Notes: generated by a model from the sequence alone, not told the origin. 52,035 bases of DNA from Candidatus Cryptobacteroides avicola (GCA_017695115.1 JADILV010000056.1:1-52035); one strand, 5' to 3'; positions 32,187-42,126 are shown, numbered from the stretch's first letter. Made by a program: numbers and translations.

Positions 32187-33398
32187 TTACTGATCTTTTA
32201 TTCCAGTTGCAGTCTTCACTCTTGTATATGAATCCAGCATCTTGTCATATTCATATTGCATTCTCCACATTCCGGGTCTTGACAGATATTTTTTTACCGG
32301 TATAGTGCAGTGGGTGTCTTTGAGCCTTCCGGGCAGGGAGCACCAGAGGTACGTGAATTCAATGGGGAAGATCTCTACTTTTCCGTTCAGATGCTTTACA
32401 GCGCACACTTTGGCCAAAAGTCCTGTCTGGGTGTCCCGGGCACTCATGTTGGAAATGGCATTGCCCAGGGAGAAGATTACAGGTACTTTTTTTCCGGAGA
32501 ATTGTCCTCTGCGCACTGTGATGACCGTACTGTCCTGAACAACGTGCGGATGAGTCCCTATGATTATATCCGCACCGTTTTCTGCGAGCCATTCCGCCAT
32601 CAAGTATTGGTGCGCTGAATGCAGCAGGGAATATTCTTCGCCCCAGTGCGGCAGGGCGATTATGATGTCCGCCCTTGATTCTTCGGCTTTTCTGAACTGT
32701 CTCAGCAGCTGTCCCTTGTCTGTCCGGTTCACTCTCGGATATTCCTCGTGGACATAAGCGTTTGTTCCGTATGTGAAATTGACAAGTGCGGCCTTGAGTC
32801 CGCCTATGTCGACGATGAGAGGGTTGGTTTCGCTGAATTCAACCGGTCCGGTGCCTGTCCCGGTATATCTGGTTCCGAATTCTTCCTTCAGACCCGTATA
32901 TACGTTGAGCGTGCGTACTGCCCCTTGTGCTCCTTTGTCGAGGATGTGGTTGTTGGCTGTAAGGAACACGTCGATTCCGCACTCGGCCATGTATCTCGCA
33001 TAACCGTCAGGGGCGCTGAAAGCGGGGTAGCCTGTGAACGGCGGCCCTCCGAGGGTGAACTCCATGTTCGCGACAGCAAGGTCGGCGGCCGATATATATT
33101 CCTGGATGTCGGAAAAGTATTGGCTGAAATCAAAAGAATAATGCCCTGTGGTGTCGGACCTGTCAGGACCGGTGAACTTTTCCGAAGCGTTTGCTATCTG
33201 GGCGGAATGCAGCATTATGTCACCCAGAAAGACGAAAGAGACAGTATCCGGCTCGGGAGCGGGTTCGGTTATCTCCTTGTTGAACAGCCTGAATACCGAT
33301 GCGTCATCTATATTCTGCCCATGGCATGGGAGAGGACCTCCTGTCCCTATGGAAAGAGAGATGACGGTCAGAGTGGTTGTTTTTAAAAGGTCCATCAT
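32187..33398 (-). CDS. CapA family protein (metallophosphatase-like, secreted)
   Basis: 403 aa with an N-terminal export signal of about 27 residues (TLTVISLSIGTGG ... CHGQ). The CapA (PGA_cap) fold is shown by GDIMLH (59-64), ANNHILDKG (148-156), HWGEEY (251-256) and GTHPHVVQ (281-288), which are the metal-binding motifs of this phosphatase-like family. The family is named for poly-gamma-glutamate capsule synthesis, but most members in Bacteroidota have unknown roles and no capB/capC is nearby. A -7 element lies directly against the first ATG, so translation may start at the second Met (33395). Confidence 0.85.
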   Translation of the reverse strand: MMDLLKTTTLTVISLSIGTGGPLPCHGQNIDDASVFRLFNKEITEPAPEPDTVSFVFLGDIMLHSAQIANASEKFTGPDRSDTTGHYSFDFSQYFSDIQEYISAADLAVANMEFTLGGPPFTGYPAFSAPDGYARYMAECGIDVFLTANNHILDKGAQGAVRTLNVYTGLKEEFGTRYTGTGTGPVEFSETNPLIVDIGGLKAALVNFTYGTNAYVHEEYPRVNRTDKGQLLRQFRKAEESRADIIIALPHWGEEYSLLHSAHQYLMAEWLAENGADIIIGTHPHVVQDSTVITVRRGQFSGKKVPVIFSLGNAISNMSARDTQTGLLAKVCAVKHLNGKVEIFPIEFTYLWCSLPGRLKDTHCTIPVKKYLSRPGMWRMQYEYDKMLDSYTRVKTATGIKDQ

Positions 33399-33399
33399 G

Positions 33400-33407
33400 C
33401 AAATATA
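33400..33407 (-). promoter_or_regulatory. -7 element touching the capA-like start codon
   Basis: Minus-strand TATATTTG, followed by C and then the ATG at 33398. If used, transcription would start at or just before the second ATG (33395), giving a leaderless mRNA. No consensus -33 box. Confidence 0.45.
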
Positions 33408-33415
33408 ACATTTAT

Positions 33416-33446
33416 TTTGCCGAGGTTGATTATTTGGTTAAATTTG
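33416..33446 (+). promoter_or_regulatory. Promoter of the SPOR-M28-leuS-yitT operon
   Basis: -33 TTTG (33416-33419), 19-bp spacer, -7 TAAATTTG (33439-33446) followed by C: a full consensus match. Leader to the ATG at 33470 is about 17 nt. Confidence 0.85.
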
Positions 33447-33469
33447 CGGCTATGCTATAGAAAAAAGTA

Positions 33470-33985
33470 ATGAAAAAGTTTTTATTGCTCCTGTCTGCTC
33501 TCTCCCTTCTGACTTTGGGCGGGTGTGATATGTTCCGCCGTCTGGCCGGAAGGCCTACGGCAAAAGAGCTGGAGCAGATTAAAATGGAGATGCTACTCCG
33601 TCAGGAAGCGCAGCAGGTAGCCCGCATCGACTCTTTGAGGAGAGTGGAAAAGGCTCTGAGCGATTCGATAGCAGTGCTGGACTCCATCAGGCAGTTGCAT
33701 GGGACCATACTCAATCCATCTGAAATCGGGGGACTGTTTACAACCAGACTCGATTTCAGGTATTATATTGTGGTAGGAGCGTTTAAAGACAGGGCAAATG
33801 CCGAGAAACTGCTGTCGGAGGTCAGGGAGAAAGGCTACAGTCCGGTACTTATCAATTTTAGGAACGGCTTCAATGCCATAGGGATTGCTCCGGCGAATGA
33901 TCTTTTCAATATCTTCCGGTCTCTCAAGCGGGTAAAAACGGAAGAATTCTGTCCCGATGATGTCTGGATTCTTGTTAATGACTGA
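33470..33985 (+). CDS. SPOR-domain lipoprotein
   Basis: 171 aa. Lipobox LGGC with C19. A charged helical segment rich in E, R and Q spans about 34-78, followed by a SPOR domain (about 92-168): FRYYIVVGAFKDRANAEKLLSEVREKGYSPVLI. SPOR domains bind denuded peptidoglycan at the division septum. First gene of an operon continuing 5 nt later with the M28-like gene. Probably an outer-membrane lipoprotein facing the periplasm. Confidence 0.87.
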   Translation: MKKFLLLLSALSLLTLGGCDMFRRLAGRPTAKELEQIKMEMLLRQEAQQVARIDSLRRVEKALSDSIAVLDSIRQLHGTILNPSEIGGLFTTRLDFRYYIVVGAFKDRANAEKLLSEVREKGYSPVLINFRNGFNAIGIAPANDLFNIFRSLKRVKTEEFCPDDVWILVND

Positions 33986-33990
33986 AATTC

Positions 33991-35385
33991 ATGATAAAAA
34001 AGGTATATATACTTCTTGTGGCCGCTCTGGTATGTCCGACGGTTTTCTCACCGTTGCATTTGTATGCGCAGTACAGGACAGACGGGAATTATTCCGGTCT
34101 TTATGACAGCGAGACGGCGGCATCTATGCGCAGGCATGTCTCGGAGATTGCCTCTGCCGCAAATCAGGGACGCAAGGCCGGTTCCGAAGGAGAGAAAAAT
34201 GCTGCCGGCTATCTTTATAATGTCCTGAAGGACTATGGCGTGGAAATGCTGTGCCTTGAAAGCGGGGATGAATTCGGGATTTCTTTGGCTGACGGGGACA
34301 CGTTGGCTTCAAGAAACGTGATAGGGTTCGTGCAGGGCTATGACGCGCGTCTCAGGAACAGATATGTCATCGTTGGGGCGAGACTTGACAATCTGGGAAC
34401 GAACAGCATGACAGTCAACGGAAAACCTCATGAGCAGATATATTTCGGGGCCAACGGCAATGCTTCCGGTCTGGCCATGATGATGGAGCTTGCCAGGATG
34501 GTTTCCACCAATTCGATTCTTTTCAGACGCTCTGTGATTTTTATAGGTCTTGGTGCATCCTCCGAGACCTTTGCCGGGTCTTGGTACTTCCTGAACAGGT
34601 CTTTTTCTGATACCGATGCTATAGATGCCATGATAAATCTGGATATGCTCGGTACAGGAGACAGCGGTTTTTATGCCTATACTGCATCAAATGCGGATCT
34701 GAATTCGATTCTGGATGCCATGTCCGCAGAACTGCAGCCCGTTCATCCGGAAGTAGTGGCCTACGAACCTTATCCATCCGATCACAGAGCGTTCTATGCG
34801 GCTGAGATTCCGGCAGTTTACTTTACGACAGGGCAGTATCCGCAGCACAATACTCCCAAAGATACGGGGGACATAATCGATTACGGCATGATGGAGCGGG
34901 AGTTGGAGTACATTTACAACTTCACTGTGAACGTGGCCAATACGGATGACGTGATTGCGTTCCGTCCTGAAGAAAAAGAAGTAAGGAAAGTGCCTCAGAA
35001 GGAAGATGTCGTTCCGTATTATGAATGTGACTTCAAGCCTTCTTTCCTTAACAGCACGGATCCGCGCCAGTTCCTGACAAAGTGGGTGTATCCGTATCTG
35101 AAATATCCGGCTGAGGCTGTGAAGAATGGTATTCAAGGTACCGTACAGGTCAATTTCGTGATAGACAAGGACGGTAAGGTCCGTGATGTGGAAGTGGTGA
35201 AAAGCGTAGATCCTTTGCTTGATGCGGAAGCTGTCAAAGTGATAAGCGCATCTCCGAAGTGGCGTCCGGCACGTGTCAACGGGCAGAAAGTAAACAGTTC
35301 CATGACGCTTCCTGTAGAATTCAGGCTTGAAAAGAAGTCAAAAAGCGGTGGATTCGGTATAAACGGCCGCAGGCAGTCATGGTAA
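33991..35385 (+). CDS. M28-like protein with lost metal ligands, fused to a TonB C-terminal domain
   Basis: 464 aa with a signal peptide ending near LYAQ (residue 27). Residues about 40-320 follow the M28 aminopeptidase fold, but ligands are changed: the expected AHxD is A130-R131-L-D133 (His to Arg), the bridging Asp of GADDNASG is Gly (GANGNASG, G156), and the catalytic EE pair is S190-S191 before the AGS. The later Asp (D218 in NLDMLG) and His (H286) remain. A linker leads to a TonB C-terminal domain (about 364-447: YLKYPAEAVKNGIQGTVQVNF ... WRPARVNGQ). With four of six usual positions lost it should not bind two zincs. It may be a peptide-binding or scaffold protein. Sits between a SPOR lipoprotein and leuS. 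Confidence 0.8.
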   Translation: MIKKVYILLVAALVCPTVFSPLHLYAQYRTDGNYSGLYDSETAASMRRHVSEIASAANQGRKAGSEGEKNAAGYLYNVLKDYGVEMLCLESGDEFGISLADGDTLASRNVIGFVQGYDARLRNRYVIVGARLDNLGTNSMTVNGKPHEQIYFGANGNASGLAMMMELARMVSTNSILFRRSVIFIGLGASSETFAGSWYFLNRSFSDTDAIDAMINLDMLGTGDSGFYAYTASNADLNSILDAMSAELQPVHPEVVAYEPYPSDHRAFYAAEIPAVYFTTGQYPQHNTPKDTGDIIDYGMMERELEYIYNFTVNVANTDDVIAFRPEEKEVRKVPQKEDVVPYYECDFKPSFLNSTDPRQFLTKWVYPYLKYPAEAVKNGIQGTVQVNFVIDKDGKVRDVEVVKSVDPLLDAEAVKVISASPKWRPARVNGQKVNSSMTLPVEFRLEKKSKSGGFGINGRRQSW

Positions 35386-35428
35386 AGAACAAATAGTGAC
35401 AGGGAAATAAATATTGTTATAATAATAT

Positions 35429-38194
35429 ATGGAATACGATTTCAGGAAAATTGAGAAGAAATGGCAGTCTTACTGGTCCTCTCACCGGACTTTCAAGGCT
35501 GTGGAGGATACGTCTAAACCGAAATATTATGTATTGGACATGTTTCCTTACCCGTCCGGGGCCGGGCTGCATGTGGGGCATCCTTTAGGTTATATCGCCA
35601 GCGACATATACAGCAGGTACAAAAGACTTTGCGGATTCAATGTCCTGCATCCTATGGGGTATGACGCTTTCGGTCTTCCTGCCGAACAGTATGCCATACA
35701 GACAGGACAGCATCCTGCCGTGACCACCGAGAAGAACATAGCAAGATACAGGGAGCAGCTGGACAGGATAGGGTTCTCGTATGACTGGTCCCGCGAAGTG
35801 CGTACATGTGATCCGGGTTATTACAAGTGGACCCAGTGGGCTTTCCTGAAAATGTTCGATTGTTATTATGACAACACGCAGAAGAAGGCAAGGCCTGTAT
35901 CGGAACTGGTAGAGGCCTTTTCAAGAACCGGGACCGAGGGTATAGATGCCGCCTGTTCAAAAGAGATGTCGTTTACTGCAGACCAGTGGAACGGCATGTC
36001 TGAAAAGGAGAAGTCGGATGTCCTGATGAATTACCGCATAGCCTATCAGAGGGAGACATCGGTAAACTGGTGCCCGAAGCTCGGGACAGTGCTTGCAAAT
36101 GACGAAGTGAAAGAAGGGTATTCTGTCCGCGGAGGCTATCCTGTAGAACAGAAGAAAATGACCCAGTGGCAGTTGCGCGTTTCGGCATACGCCGAACGCT
36201 TGCTGGAGGATCTTGAAGATCTGTCATGGACGGACTCGCTCAAAGATATGCAGCGAAACTGGATAGGCCGTTCCCAGGGTGCCGAGATGGTGTTCAAGGC
36301 CTATAATGGGGACCGTGAGTATGACATGCTCATTTTCACTACACGTGCGGATACGGTATTCGGTGTCACTTTCATGGTCCTGGCTCCGGAGAGCGAGTGG
36401 GTGGAGAAACTTACTTCAGCGGAGCAGAAGCCGGCTGTCGAGGAATATCTGAATGAGGTGAAAAAGAAAACCGAAAGGGAGCGGCTGGCAGAAACGAGAA
36501 AAGTCACCGGAGTCTTTTCAGGATCGTATGCCGTAAACCCCCTTACCGGAGAAAAAGTACCTGTATGGATTTCCGAATATGTCCTTGCAGGCTACGGGAC
36601 CGGTGCCATCATGGCGGTTCCTGCACATGACAGCAGGGATTATGCTTTTGCCCGTCATTTCAATCTTCCGGTAATCCCTCTTATTGAAGGCTGTGATGTC
36701 AGCGAATCAAGTTTCGATGCCAAAGAGGGTATAATGTGCAATTCCGGTTTTCTGAACGGCATGACAGTGAAAGAGGCCATACCGGCGGCAATCGACTATG
36801 TTGAAAAGCATGGTATAGGCCGCCGCAAGATAAATTTCAGACTCCGTGATGCCATATTTTCAAGACAGAGATATTGGGGAGAACCGTTCCCTATATATTA
36901 TAAGAACGGGATTCCGACTCCTGTTCCGTTTGACAGACTGCCGCTCCAGCTTCCGGAGGTGGACAAATATCTGCCGACCGAAAGCGGAGAACCTCCGTTG
37001 GCAAGAGCTGCAGACTGGACATACCAAGGCTGGCCCATAGAGAAGAGCACAATGCCTGGATTCGCCGGGAGCAGTGCATACTATCTCAGATATATGGATC
37101 CCCATAACGACGAAGCTCTTGTAAGCCGCGAAGCGGATGAGTACTGGCGCAGTGTCGACCTTTATATCGGAGGAACGGAGCATGCCACAGGACATCTTAT
37201 CTATTCCCGTTTCTGGAACAAGTTCCTGTATGACCTCGGCTATGTATGCGAGAAAGAGCCGTTCAGGAAGCTGATCAACCAGGGCATGATCCAGGGCAGG
37301 TCAAACTTCGTATACAGGATCGTCAACACCAACAAGTTCGTATCATGCGGCCTTAAAGACAGTTATGAAACCACCGAAATCCATGTAGATGTCAATATAG
37401 TCCACAACGACAGGCTGGATATAGAGGCTTTCAGAAAATGGATGCCGGACTTCTCGGATGCGGAGTTCATTCTTGAGAACGGCGAGTATATATGCGGGTA
37501 TGCGACAGAGAAGATGAGCAAATCCATGTTCAATGTTGTGAATCCGGATATGGTATGTGACACTTACGGTGCCGATACCCTCCGTCTGTACGAAATGTTC
37601 CTCGGCCCCCTCGAGCAGTCCAAGCCATGGGATACCAAAGGTATAGACGGTGTACACAGGTTCCTCAGAAGGGTGTGGAGGCTGTTCTGCGGAAAAGACG
37701 GGCTTATCGTAACCGATGAAAAGCCTGTTCCTGCCGAACTCAAGACCCTGCACAAATTGATAGGCAAAGTACGGACAGACATCGAAGCTTTTTCATTCAA
37801 CACTGCAGTGAGCGCTTTCATGATTGCGGTTAATGAACTTTATGATCTGAAATGCAGCAAGCGGGAAATTCTGGAGCCGCTTATCATCCTGCTGTCTCCG
37901 TTCGCTCCTCATATAGCGGAGGAACTTTGGGAGGCGCTCGGGCATAAAGAGAGCATTTCGTTCGCCTCTTTTCCTGATTATGATGAAAAGTACGTAGCGG
38001 AGGACAATTGTACGTACGCAGTATCTTTCAACGGGAAAACGAGGTTTACTGTCGATCTTCCGAAGTCAAAGTCAAAAGAGGATGTCGAGTCGGAAGTGCG
38101 TTCCCTCGAGCAGACAGCAAAATATGTCGGGGACGGGAACATAGTAAAGGTAATAGTCGTACCTGGAAAAATAGTCAATATAGTTGTCAGATAA
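35429..38194 (+). CDS. leuS: Leucyl-tRNA synthetase
   Basis: 921 aa class I synthetase. The HIGH motif is HVGH (48-51) within [15 protein letters not shown], the KMSKS motif at about 695-699. The CP1 editing domain contains [12 protein letters not shown] and the aspartate-containing [13 protein letters not shown]. It charges tRNA-Leu and edits mischarged norvaline or isoleucine. The gap to the preceding gene is 43 nt without a TAnnTTTG element, so it is probably read from the promoter at 33416. The yitT-like gene follows after 12 nt. Confidence 0.97.
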   Translation: MEYDFRKIEKKWQSYWSSHRTFKAVEDTSKPKYYVLDMFPYPSGAGLHVGHPLGYIASDIYSRYKRLCGFNVLHPMGYDAFGLPAEQYAIQTGQHPAVTTEKNIARYREQLDRIGFSYDWSREVRTCDPGYYKWTQWAFLKMFDCYYDNTQKKARPVSELVEAFSRTGTEGIDAACSKEMSFTADQWNGMSEKEKSDVLMNYRIAYQRETSVNWCPKLGTVLANDEVKEGYSVRGGYPVEQKKMTQWQLRVSAYAERLLEDLEDLSWTDSLKDMQRNWIGRSQGAEMVFKAYNGDREYDMLIFTTRADTVFGVTFMVLAPESEWVEKLTSAEQKPAVEEYLNEVKKKTERERLAETRKVTGVFSGSYAVNPLTGEKVPVWISEYVLAGYGTGAIMAVPAHDSRDYAFARHFNLPVIPLIEGCDVSESSFDAKEGIMCNSGFLNGMTVKEAIPAAIDYVEKHGIGRRKINFRLRDAIFSRQRYWGEPFPIYYKNGIPTPVPFDRLPLQLPEVDKYLPTESGEPPLARAADWTYQGWPIEKSTMPGFAGSSAYYLRYMDPHNDEALVSREADEYWRSVDLYIGGTEHATGHLIYSRFWNKFLYDLGYVCEKEPFRKLINQGMIQGRSNFVYRIVNTNKFVSCGLKDSYETTEIHVDVNIVHNDRLDIEAFRKWMPDFSDAEFILENGEYICGYATEKMSKSMFNVVNPDMVCDTYGADTLRLYEMFLGPLEQSKPWDTKGIDGVHRFLRRVWRLFCGKDGLIVTDEKPVPAELKTLHKLIGKVRTDIEAFSFNTAVSAFMIAVNELYDLKCSKREILEPLIILLSPFAPHIAEELWEALGHKESISFASFPDYDEKYVAEDNCTYAVSFNGKTRFTVDLPKSKSKEDVESEVRSLEQTAKYVGDGNIVKVIVVPGKIVNIVVR

Positions 38195-38206
38195 TCAAGC
38201 CGGCCT

Positions 38207-39133
38207 ATGAACGCCAAGAACATATTTGCCCATGTCTGGGATTACATAGTCCTGACATTCGGAATAGTAATATATTGTCTCTCGTGGACTTCATTCCTTA
38301 TTCCCAACGGAATAGCGAGCGGTGGAGGTACAGGTTTGTGTACGATCGTATATTTCGCGACAGGAGTCCCCGTGGCGGTTTCCTTTTTCATACTCAATGC
38401 GATTCTGCTCATCCTCGGCTTTTTGGCTCTGGGAAAGGCTTTTGGCGTGAAGACAATCTATGCAATCATATTGTCGACGCTCCTGTTTGACCTTTTCCCG
38501 AAGTTCGATTGGGTGATAACCTTCGACAACAAACTCCTGATAGCTGTGGTCGGAGGTATTCTCGAGGCTCTTGGAATCGGACTTGTCCTTCTCAGAGGCG
38601 GCAGTACGGGAGGAACGGACATCGCCGCCATGATCGTCAACAAATACTGGCCGGTATCTCCTGGGAAAGTCTACCTTTTTTCCGACATATTCATAATAGC
38701 GTCCGTGCTTCTTATCCCTGGAAAGACATTGGAGGATATGATATACGGATATGTGGTGATGGTGACATTCTCCTTTATGGTGGATTTCGTGCTTCTGGGC
38801 CAGAAATCATCGGCCCAGGTGCTGATTTTCTCTTCAAAGTACAAAGAGATTGCCGATAACATTTCCCGGAAAATGCACAGGGGAGTGACTGCATTCCAGT
38901 CCATAGGGTGGTATTCGCAGACCGAGAGCAGGGTGCTGCTTGTGGTTGTCCGCCAGCACCAGCTGCATGAGGTGGTAGCTATGATAAAGAGCATCGACAA
39001 CAAGGCTTTTGTTTCCGTGTCTTCTGCCAGCGGGGTATATGGAGAAGGTTTTGACGAGATGAAGACCGGTCTCAGTCTTAAGAAAAAGGAGCAGAAAGGT
39101 GAGAAACCTTCCGGGCAGGAACAAGATTCGTAA
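38207..39133 (+). CDS. YitT family membrane protein (DUF161/DUF2179)
   Basis: 308 aa. Five to six N-terminal helices (for example DYIVLTFGIVIYCLSWTSFLIP and AVSFFILNAILLILGFLALG) carry the conserved GGGTGL and RGGSTGGTDI loops of the family. The C-terminal DUF2179 domain (about 220-290) reads GVTAFQSIGWYSQTESRVLLVVV and DNKAFVSVSSASGVYGEGF. Function is not established. Last gene of the SPOR-M28-leuS operon; a terminator at 39188-39220 follows. Confidence 0.9.
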   Translation: MNAKNIFAHVWDYIVLTFGIVIYCLSWTSFLIPNGIASGGGTGLCTIVYFATGVPVAVSFFILNAILLILGFLALGKAFGVKTIYAIILSTLLFDLFPKFDWVITFDNKLLIAVVGGILEALGIGLVLLRGGSTGGTDIAAMIVNKYWPVSPGKVYLFSDIFIIASVLLIPGKTLEDMIYGYVVMVTFSFMVDFVLLGQKSSAQVLIFSSKYKEIADNISRKMHRGVTAFQSIGWYSQTESRVLLVVVRQHQLHEVVAMIKSIDNKAFVSVSSASGVYGEGFDEMKTGLSLKKKEQKGEKPSGQEQDS

Positions 39134-39187
39134 AAAAGCTGTAAAAAAGAGAAAAAACATTAAGAAACATAAAAAAATTGATTTTAC

Positions 39188-39220
39188 AAGCCCCTCAGGA
39201 TATAGTTCGAGGGGCTTTTT
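39188..39220 (+). terminator. Rho-independent terminator after the leuS operon
   Basis: Arms AAGCCCCTC (39188-39196) and GAGGGGCTT (39209-39217) with T tract to 39220. Confidence 0.88.
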
Positions 39221-39224
39221 ATTG

Positions 39225-39232
39225 TATTTTTG
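39225..39232 (+). promoter_or_regulatory. -7 element of the AraC-type gene
   Basis: TATTTTTG followed by CC, directly behind the terminator. It overlaps the TTG at 39230 and so rules that out as a start, pointing to the ATG at 39257. No -33 match at 19 bp. Confidence 0.55.
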
Positions 39233-39256
39233 CCGGCTCAAAATCCAAGCGAAGTT

Positions 39257-40246
39257 ATGGTTAGTTGTTCTGTGTTATGTGAAAGTAAAAAGAAGGGGTG
39301 GAACATTTTCTCAAGTATGCTTCCTCTGATGTCGGTAATCAGCCTTGCTGGTATGGTCATATCAGATATGATTTTAAATGCAGGCAGATTTGATTCCCCG
39401 GTATCCGATATGATGGCTCCGGCGATGATACTTATTTTCTCTCCGTCAGAAGCCCGTGCCTACAGCCGGAAGTCGGTGTTTTTCCCGGTGTTGATGACAG
39501 TGCTGGCACTCACTGTTTCCGTAATAAGGATAGCAATGATGATGACGAGCCGGTATTATCCTGTCATAGAGTACCTTCCGGCCCTGCTGGCATTTATCAT
39601 GCTTGTTTTTCTCGGTATAAGATCAGTGTCGAAAACGGCTTCTCCTGTAATAAAGGACCTGCATCTTGCCATATTCTTTGCTCTGCTCATCGTGGCCGTG
39701 TATGACGGCAAGGCTCCGGGAAAGATACCGCTGCTCCTGCTTTTCGGTTCGTCTGCTCTGTTTTATCTGTATACCTATGTATTGCTCAGGCAGGGAAACC
39801 GTCCTGTGCGATGTCGGAAACGCGGTGATGCCGGCCTGAAGGCCGTACAGGCAAAGTCCGGTGATGAAAAGGCCGATAATATGGAGCTGCTCTATTCCAG
39901 ACTCCGGACTTTGTTCGAAGAGGAGAAGCCGTATCTGGATGAGAATATCACAGTCGGAGATATAGCCAGAAGGCTTTACACGAACAAGGCATATCTGTCT
40001 CGTGCAATAAAAGAGCATGCGGGGAAGAACTTCTGCCAATATGTAAATCATTACAGAATAATGTACGCGATGGAGGCGTTCAGGGAAAATCCGTGGCTCC
40101 GGGTGGCGGAACTTGCCGATATAAGCGGATTCCATACCATAGTGTCGTTCAATATGGCGTTCAGGCTTGTTACCGACGAGTCACCGGGTGAATGGTGCAA
40201 GCGCGTCAGACTCGAACAGGAACCGAAAAACAATATGGGACACTGA
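39257..40246 (+). CDS. AraC-type helix-turn-helix regulator with membrane helices
   Basis: 329 aa from the ATG at 39257. Residues about 20-185 contain six hydrophobic helices (MLPLMSVISLAGMVISDMIL; FFPVLMTVLALTVSVIRIA; LPALLAFIMLVFLGIRSV; LAIFFALLIVAVY; and others). The C-terminal HTH_18 domain (about 240-325) has ITVGDIARRLYTNKAYLSRAIKEHAGKNF and VAELADISGFHTIVSFNMAFRLVTDESPGEW, the two helix-turn-helix units of AraC proteins. It is a membrane-sensing one-component regulator. Targets are unknown; it stands alone between terminator and ettA. Confidence 0.87.
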   Translation: MVSCSVLCESKKKGWNIFSSMLPLMSVISLAGMVISDMILNAGRFDSPVSDMMAPAMILIFSPSEARAYSRKSVFFPVLMTVLALTVSVIRIAMMMTSRYYPVIEYLPALLAFIMLVFLGIRSVSKTASPVIKDLHLAIFFALLIVAVYDGKAPGKIPLLLLFGSSALFYLYTYVLLRQGNRPVRCRKRGDAGLKAVQAKSGDEKADNMELLYSRLRTLFEEEKPYLDENITVGDIARRLYTNKAYLSRAIKEHAGKNFCQYVNHYRIMYAMEAFRENPWLRVAELADISGFHTIVSFNMAFRLVTDESPGEWCKRVRLEQEPKNNMGH

Positions 40247-40253
40247 GTTATAT

Positions 40254-40284
40254 TTTGTAGAACGTGAGGATAAGATTATCTTTG
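40254..40284 (+). promoter_or_regulatory. Promoter of ettA
   Basis: -33 TTTG (40254-40257), 19-bp spacer, -7 TATCTTTG (40277-40284) followed by CA. Full consensus; leader about 10 nt. Confidence 0.87.
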
Positions 40285-40300
40285 CAGCAAAACGTTTTTT

Positions 40301-41977
40301 ATGGCAGACGAAAAAATCATCTTTTCAATGAATGGGGTAGGGAAGATACTGCCCCATAACAATAAAGTAATCCTCAAGGACATCTATCTGTCTTTCTTTT
40401 ACGGAGCGAAGATAGGTATCATAGGTCTGAACGGTTCCGGCAAATCCACTCTCATGAAAATCATCGCCGGAGTGGAGAAAGGTTATCAGGGAGAAGTCGT
40501 ATGGGCTCCAGGCTATTCCGTAGGCTATCTGGAGCAGGAACCGCAGATGGATCCGGAAAAGACAGTGATAGAAGTCGTCCAGGAAGGTGTTCAGGAAGTG
40601 ATGGACCTGTTGAAGGAGTATGAGGACGTGAACATGAAATTCTGCGAGCCGATGTCGGACGACGAGATGGCCGCCCTGATAGAAAGACAGGGTGAGCTCA
40701 CGGAAAAAATAGAACATTGCGGAGGGTGGGAGATAGATTCCAAACTCGAAAGGGCGATGGATGCCTTGCAGTGTCCTCCTCCGGACGCAAAAGTAGCTAC
40801 CCTCAGCGGGGGAGAGCGCAGAAGGGTTGCGCTTTGCCGGCTTCTGCTCAGACAGCCCGATGTCCTGCTTCTTGACGAACCTACCAACCACCTTGATACG
40901 GAAAGTATCCAGTGGCTCGAAGCGCACCTGCAGCAGTATAAAGGTACTGTCATTGCCGTTACGCATGACCGTTATTTCCTTGATAATGTGGCAGGATGGA
41001 TTCTTGAACTTGACAGGGGTGAAGGAATTCCGTGGAAAGGGAACTATTCTTCATGGCTGGAACAGAAGAGTACCAGACTGGCAATGGAAGAAAAACAGGA
41101 GAGCAAGCGCCGCAAGACTCTCGAGCGGGAACTGGAGTGGGTGCGGATGGCTCCTAAAGCCCGCCATGCGAAATCGAAGGCACGACTTGGCGCATACGAG
41201 AAACTGGCAAGTGAAGACGGAAGGGAGAAGGAGGCGAATCTCGAGATCTTCATACCCAATGGACCGAGGCTTGGAAGCAAGGTCATTGAGTTCAACGATG
41301 TGTCCAAAGCATACGGGGACAAGCTTCTGTTCGAACATCTTACATTTACCCTTCCTCCGGCCGGCATAGTCGGTGTCATCGGACCTAACGGTGCGGGGAA
41401 GACCACTCTTTTCAGGCTTATCATGGGGCTTGAAAAGCCGGATGCAGGTACAATCACTATCGGCGAGACGGTCAAGCTTGCCTATGTGGACCAGCAGCAC
41501 AAGAGCATAGACCCGGAGAAGACAGTCTATGAGACCGTTTCAGGCGGAAGCGAATTCATAAAGCTCGGCAAGAAGGATGTAAATTCCAGGGCGTATGTCT
41601 CCAGATTCAATTTTTCCGGTGCGGACCAGGAGAAACTCTGCGGAGTGCTTTCCGGAGGAGAAAGGAACAGGCTCCATCTTGCCCTAACGCTGAAGGATGA
41701 AGGTAACGTGCTGCTTCTTGACGAGCCTACCAATGATGTGGATGTAAATACTATACGTGCCCTTGAAGAGGGCCTGGAGAATTTCGCCGGATGTGCCGTA
41801 GTGATTTCGCACGACCGCTGGTTCCTGGACAGGATTGCCACACATATCCTTGCCTTTGAAGGCGATTCCGAGGTGTATTTCTTTGAAGGATCCTACTCTG
41901 AGTACGAGGAGAACAAGAAACGCCGTATGGGGGACGTCACTCCAAAGCGGTTCAAATACAAGAAACTGATGGAGTAG
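40301..41977 (+). CDS. ettA: ABC-F protein EttA, energy-dependent translational throttle
   Basis: 558 aa, against 555 in E. coli. Two ABC domains: Walker A GLNGSGKST (42-50) and GPNGAGKTT (about 362-370), signatures LSGGERRRV and LSGGERNRL, both with DEPTN. The linker between them (RLAMEEKQESKRRKTLERELEWVRMAPKAR in part) is the P-site tRNA interaction motif, and the arm expected in EttA is present in domain 1. EttA binds the ribosomal E site and restrains initiating ribosomes when ATP is low. Terminator at 42012 follows. Confidence 0.93.
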   Translation: MADEKIIFSMNGVGKILPHNNKVILKDIYLSFFYGAKIGIIGLNGSGKSTLMKIIAGVEKGYQGEVVWAPGYSVGYLEQEPQMDPEKTVIEVVQEGVQEVMDLLKEYEDVNMKFCEPMSDDEMAALIERQGELTEKIEHCGGWEIDSKLERAMDALQCPPPDAKVATLSGGERRRVALCRLLLRQPDVLLLDEPTNHLDTESIQWLEAHLQQYKGTVIAVTHDRYFLDNVAGWILELDRGEGIPWKGNYSSWLEQKSTRLAMEEKQESKRRKTLERELEWVRMAPKARHAKSKARLGAYEKLASEDGREKEANLEIFIPNGPRLGSKVIEFNDVSKAYGDKLLFEHLTFTLPPAGIVGVIGPNGAGKTTLFRLIMGLEKPDAGTITIGETVKLAYVDQQHKSIDPEKTVYETVSGGSEFIKLGKKDVNSRAYVSRFNFSGADQEKLCGVLSGGERNRLHLALTLKDEGNVLLLDEPTNDVDVNTIRALEEGLENFAGCAVVISHDRWFLDRIATHILAFEGDSEVYFFEGSYSEYEENKKRRMGDVTPKRFKYKKLME

Positions 41978-42011
41978 ACCCAGTCTATATCCTGTTTGTA
42001 AGGCATTTATG

Positions 42012-42053
42012 ATCTCCGGAGAGACTGCGCGTGCAGACGCTCCGGAGATTTCT
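42012..42053 (+). terminator. Terminator after ettA
   Basis: Arms ATCTCCGGAG (42012-42021) and CTCCGGAGAT (42040-42049) with an inner CTGC/GCAG stem and a short T-rich end. Confidence 0.8.
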
Positions 42054-42095
42054 GTTATTGCATGGCATTGTTTCTTTACTGTCTTGAAGTTTCGT

Positions 42096-42126
42096 ATTGT
42101 TTTATCATATAATATGATTAAATTTG
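42096..42126 (+). promoter_or_regulatory. Promoter of secA
   Basis: -33 ATTG (42096-42099), 19-bp spacer, -7 TAAATTTG (42119-42126) followed by CA. Leader to the ATG at 42198 is about 65 nt. Confidence 0.78.

Noticed and set aside
39230..39256. TTG start for the AraC-type gene
   Set aside because: It overlaps the -7 element, so it would lie upstream of the transcript.
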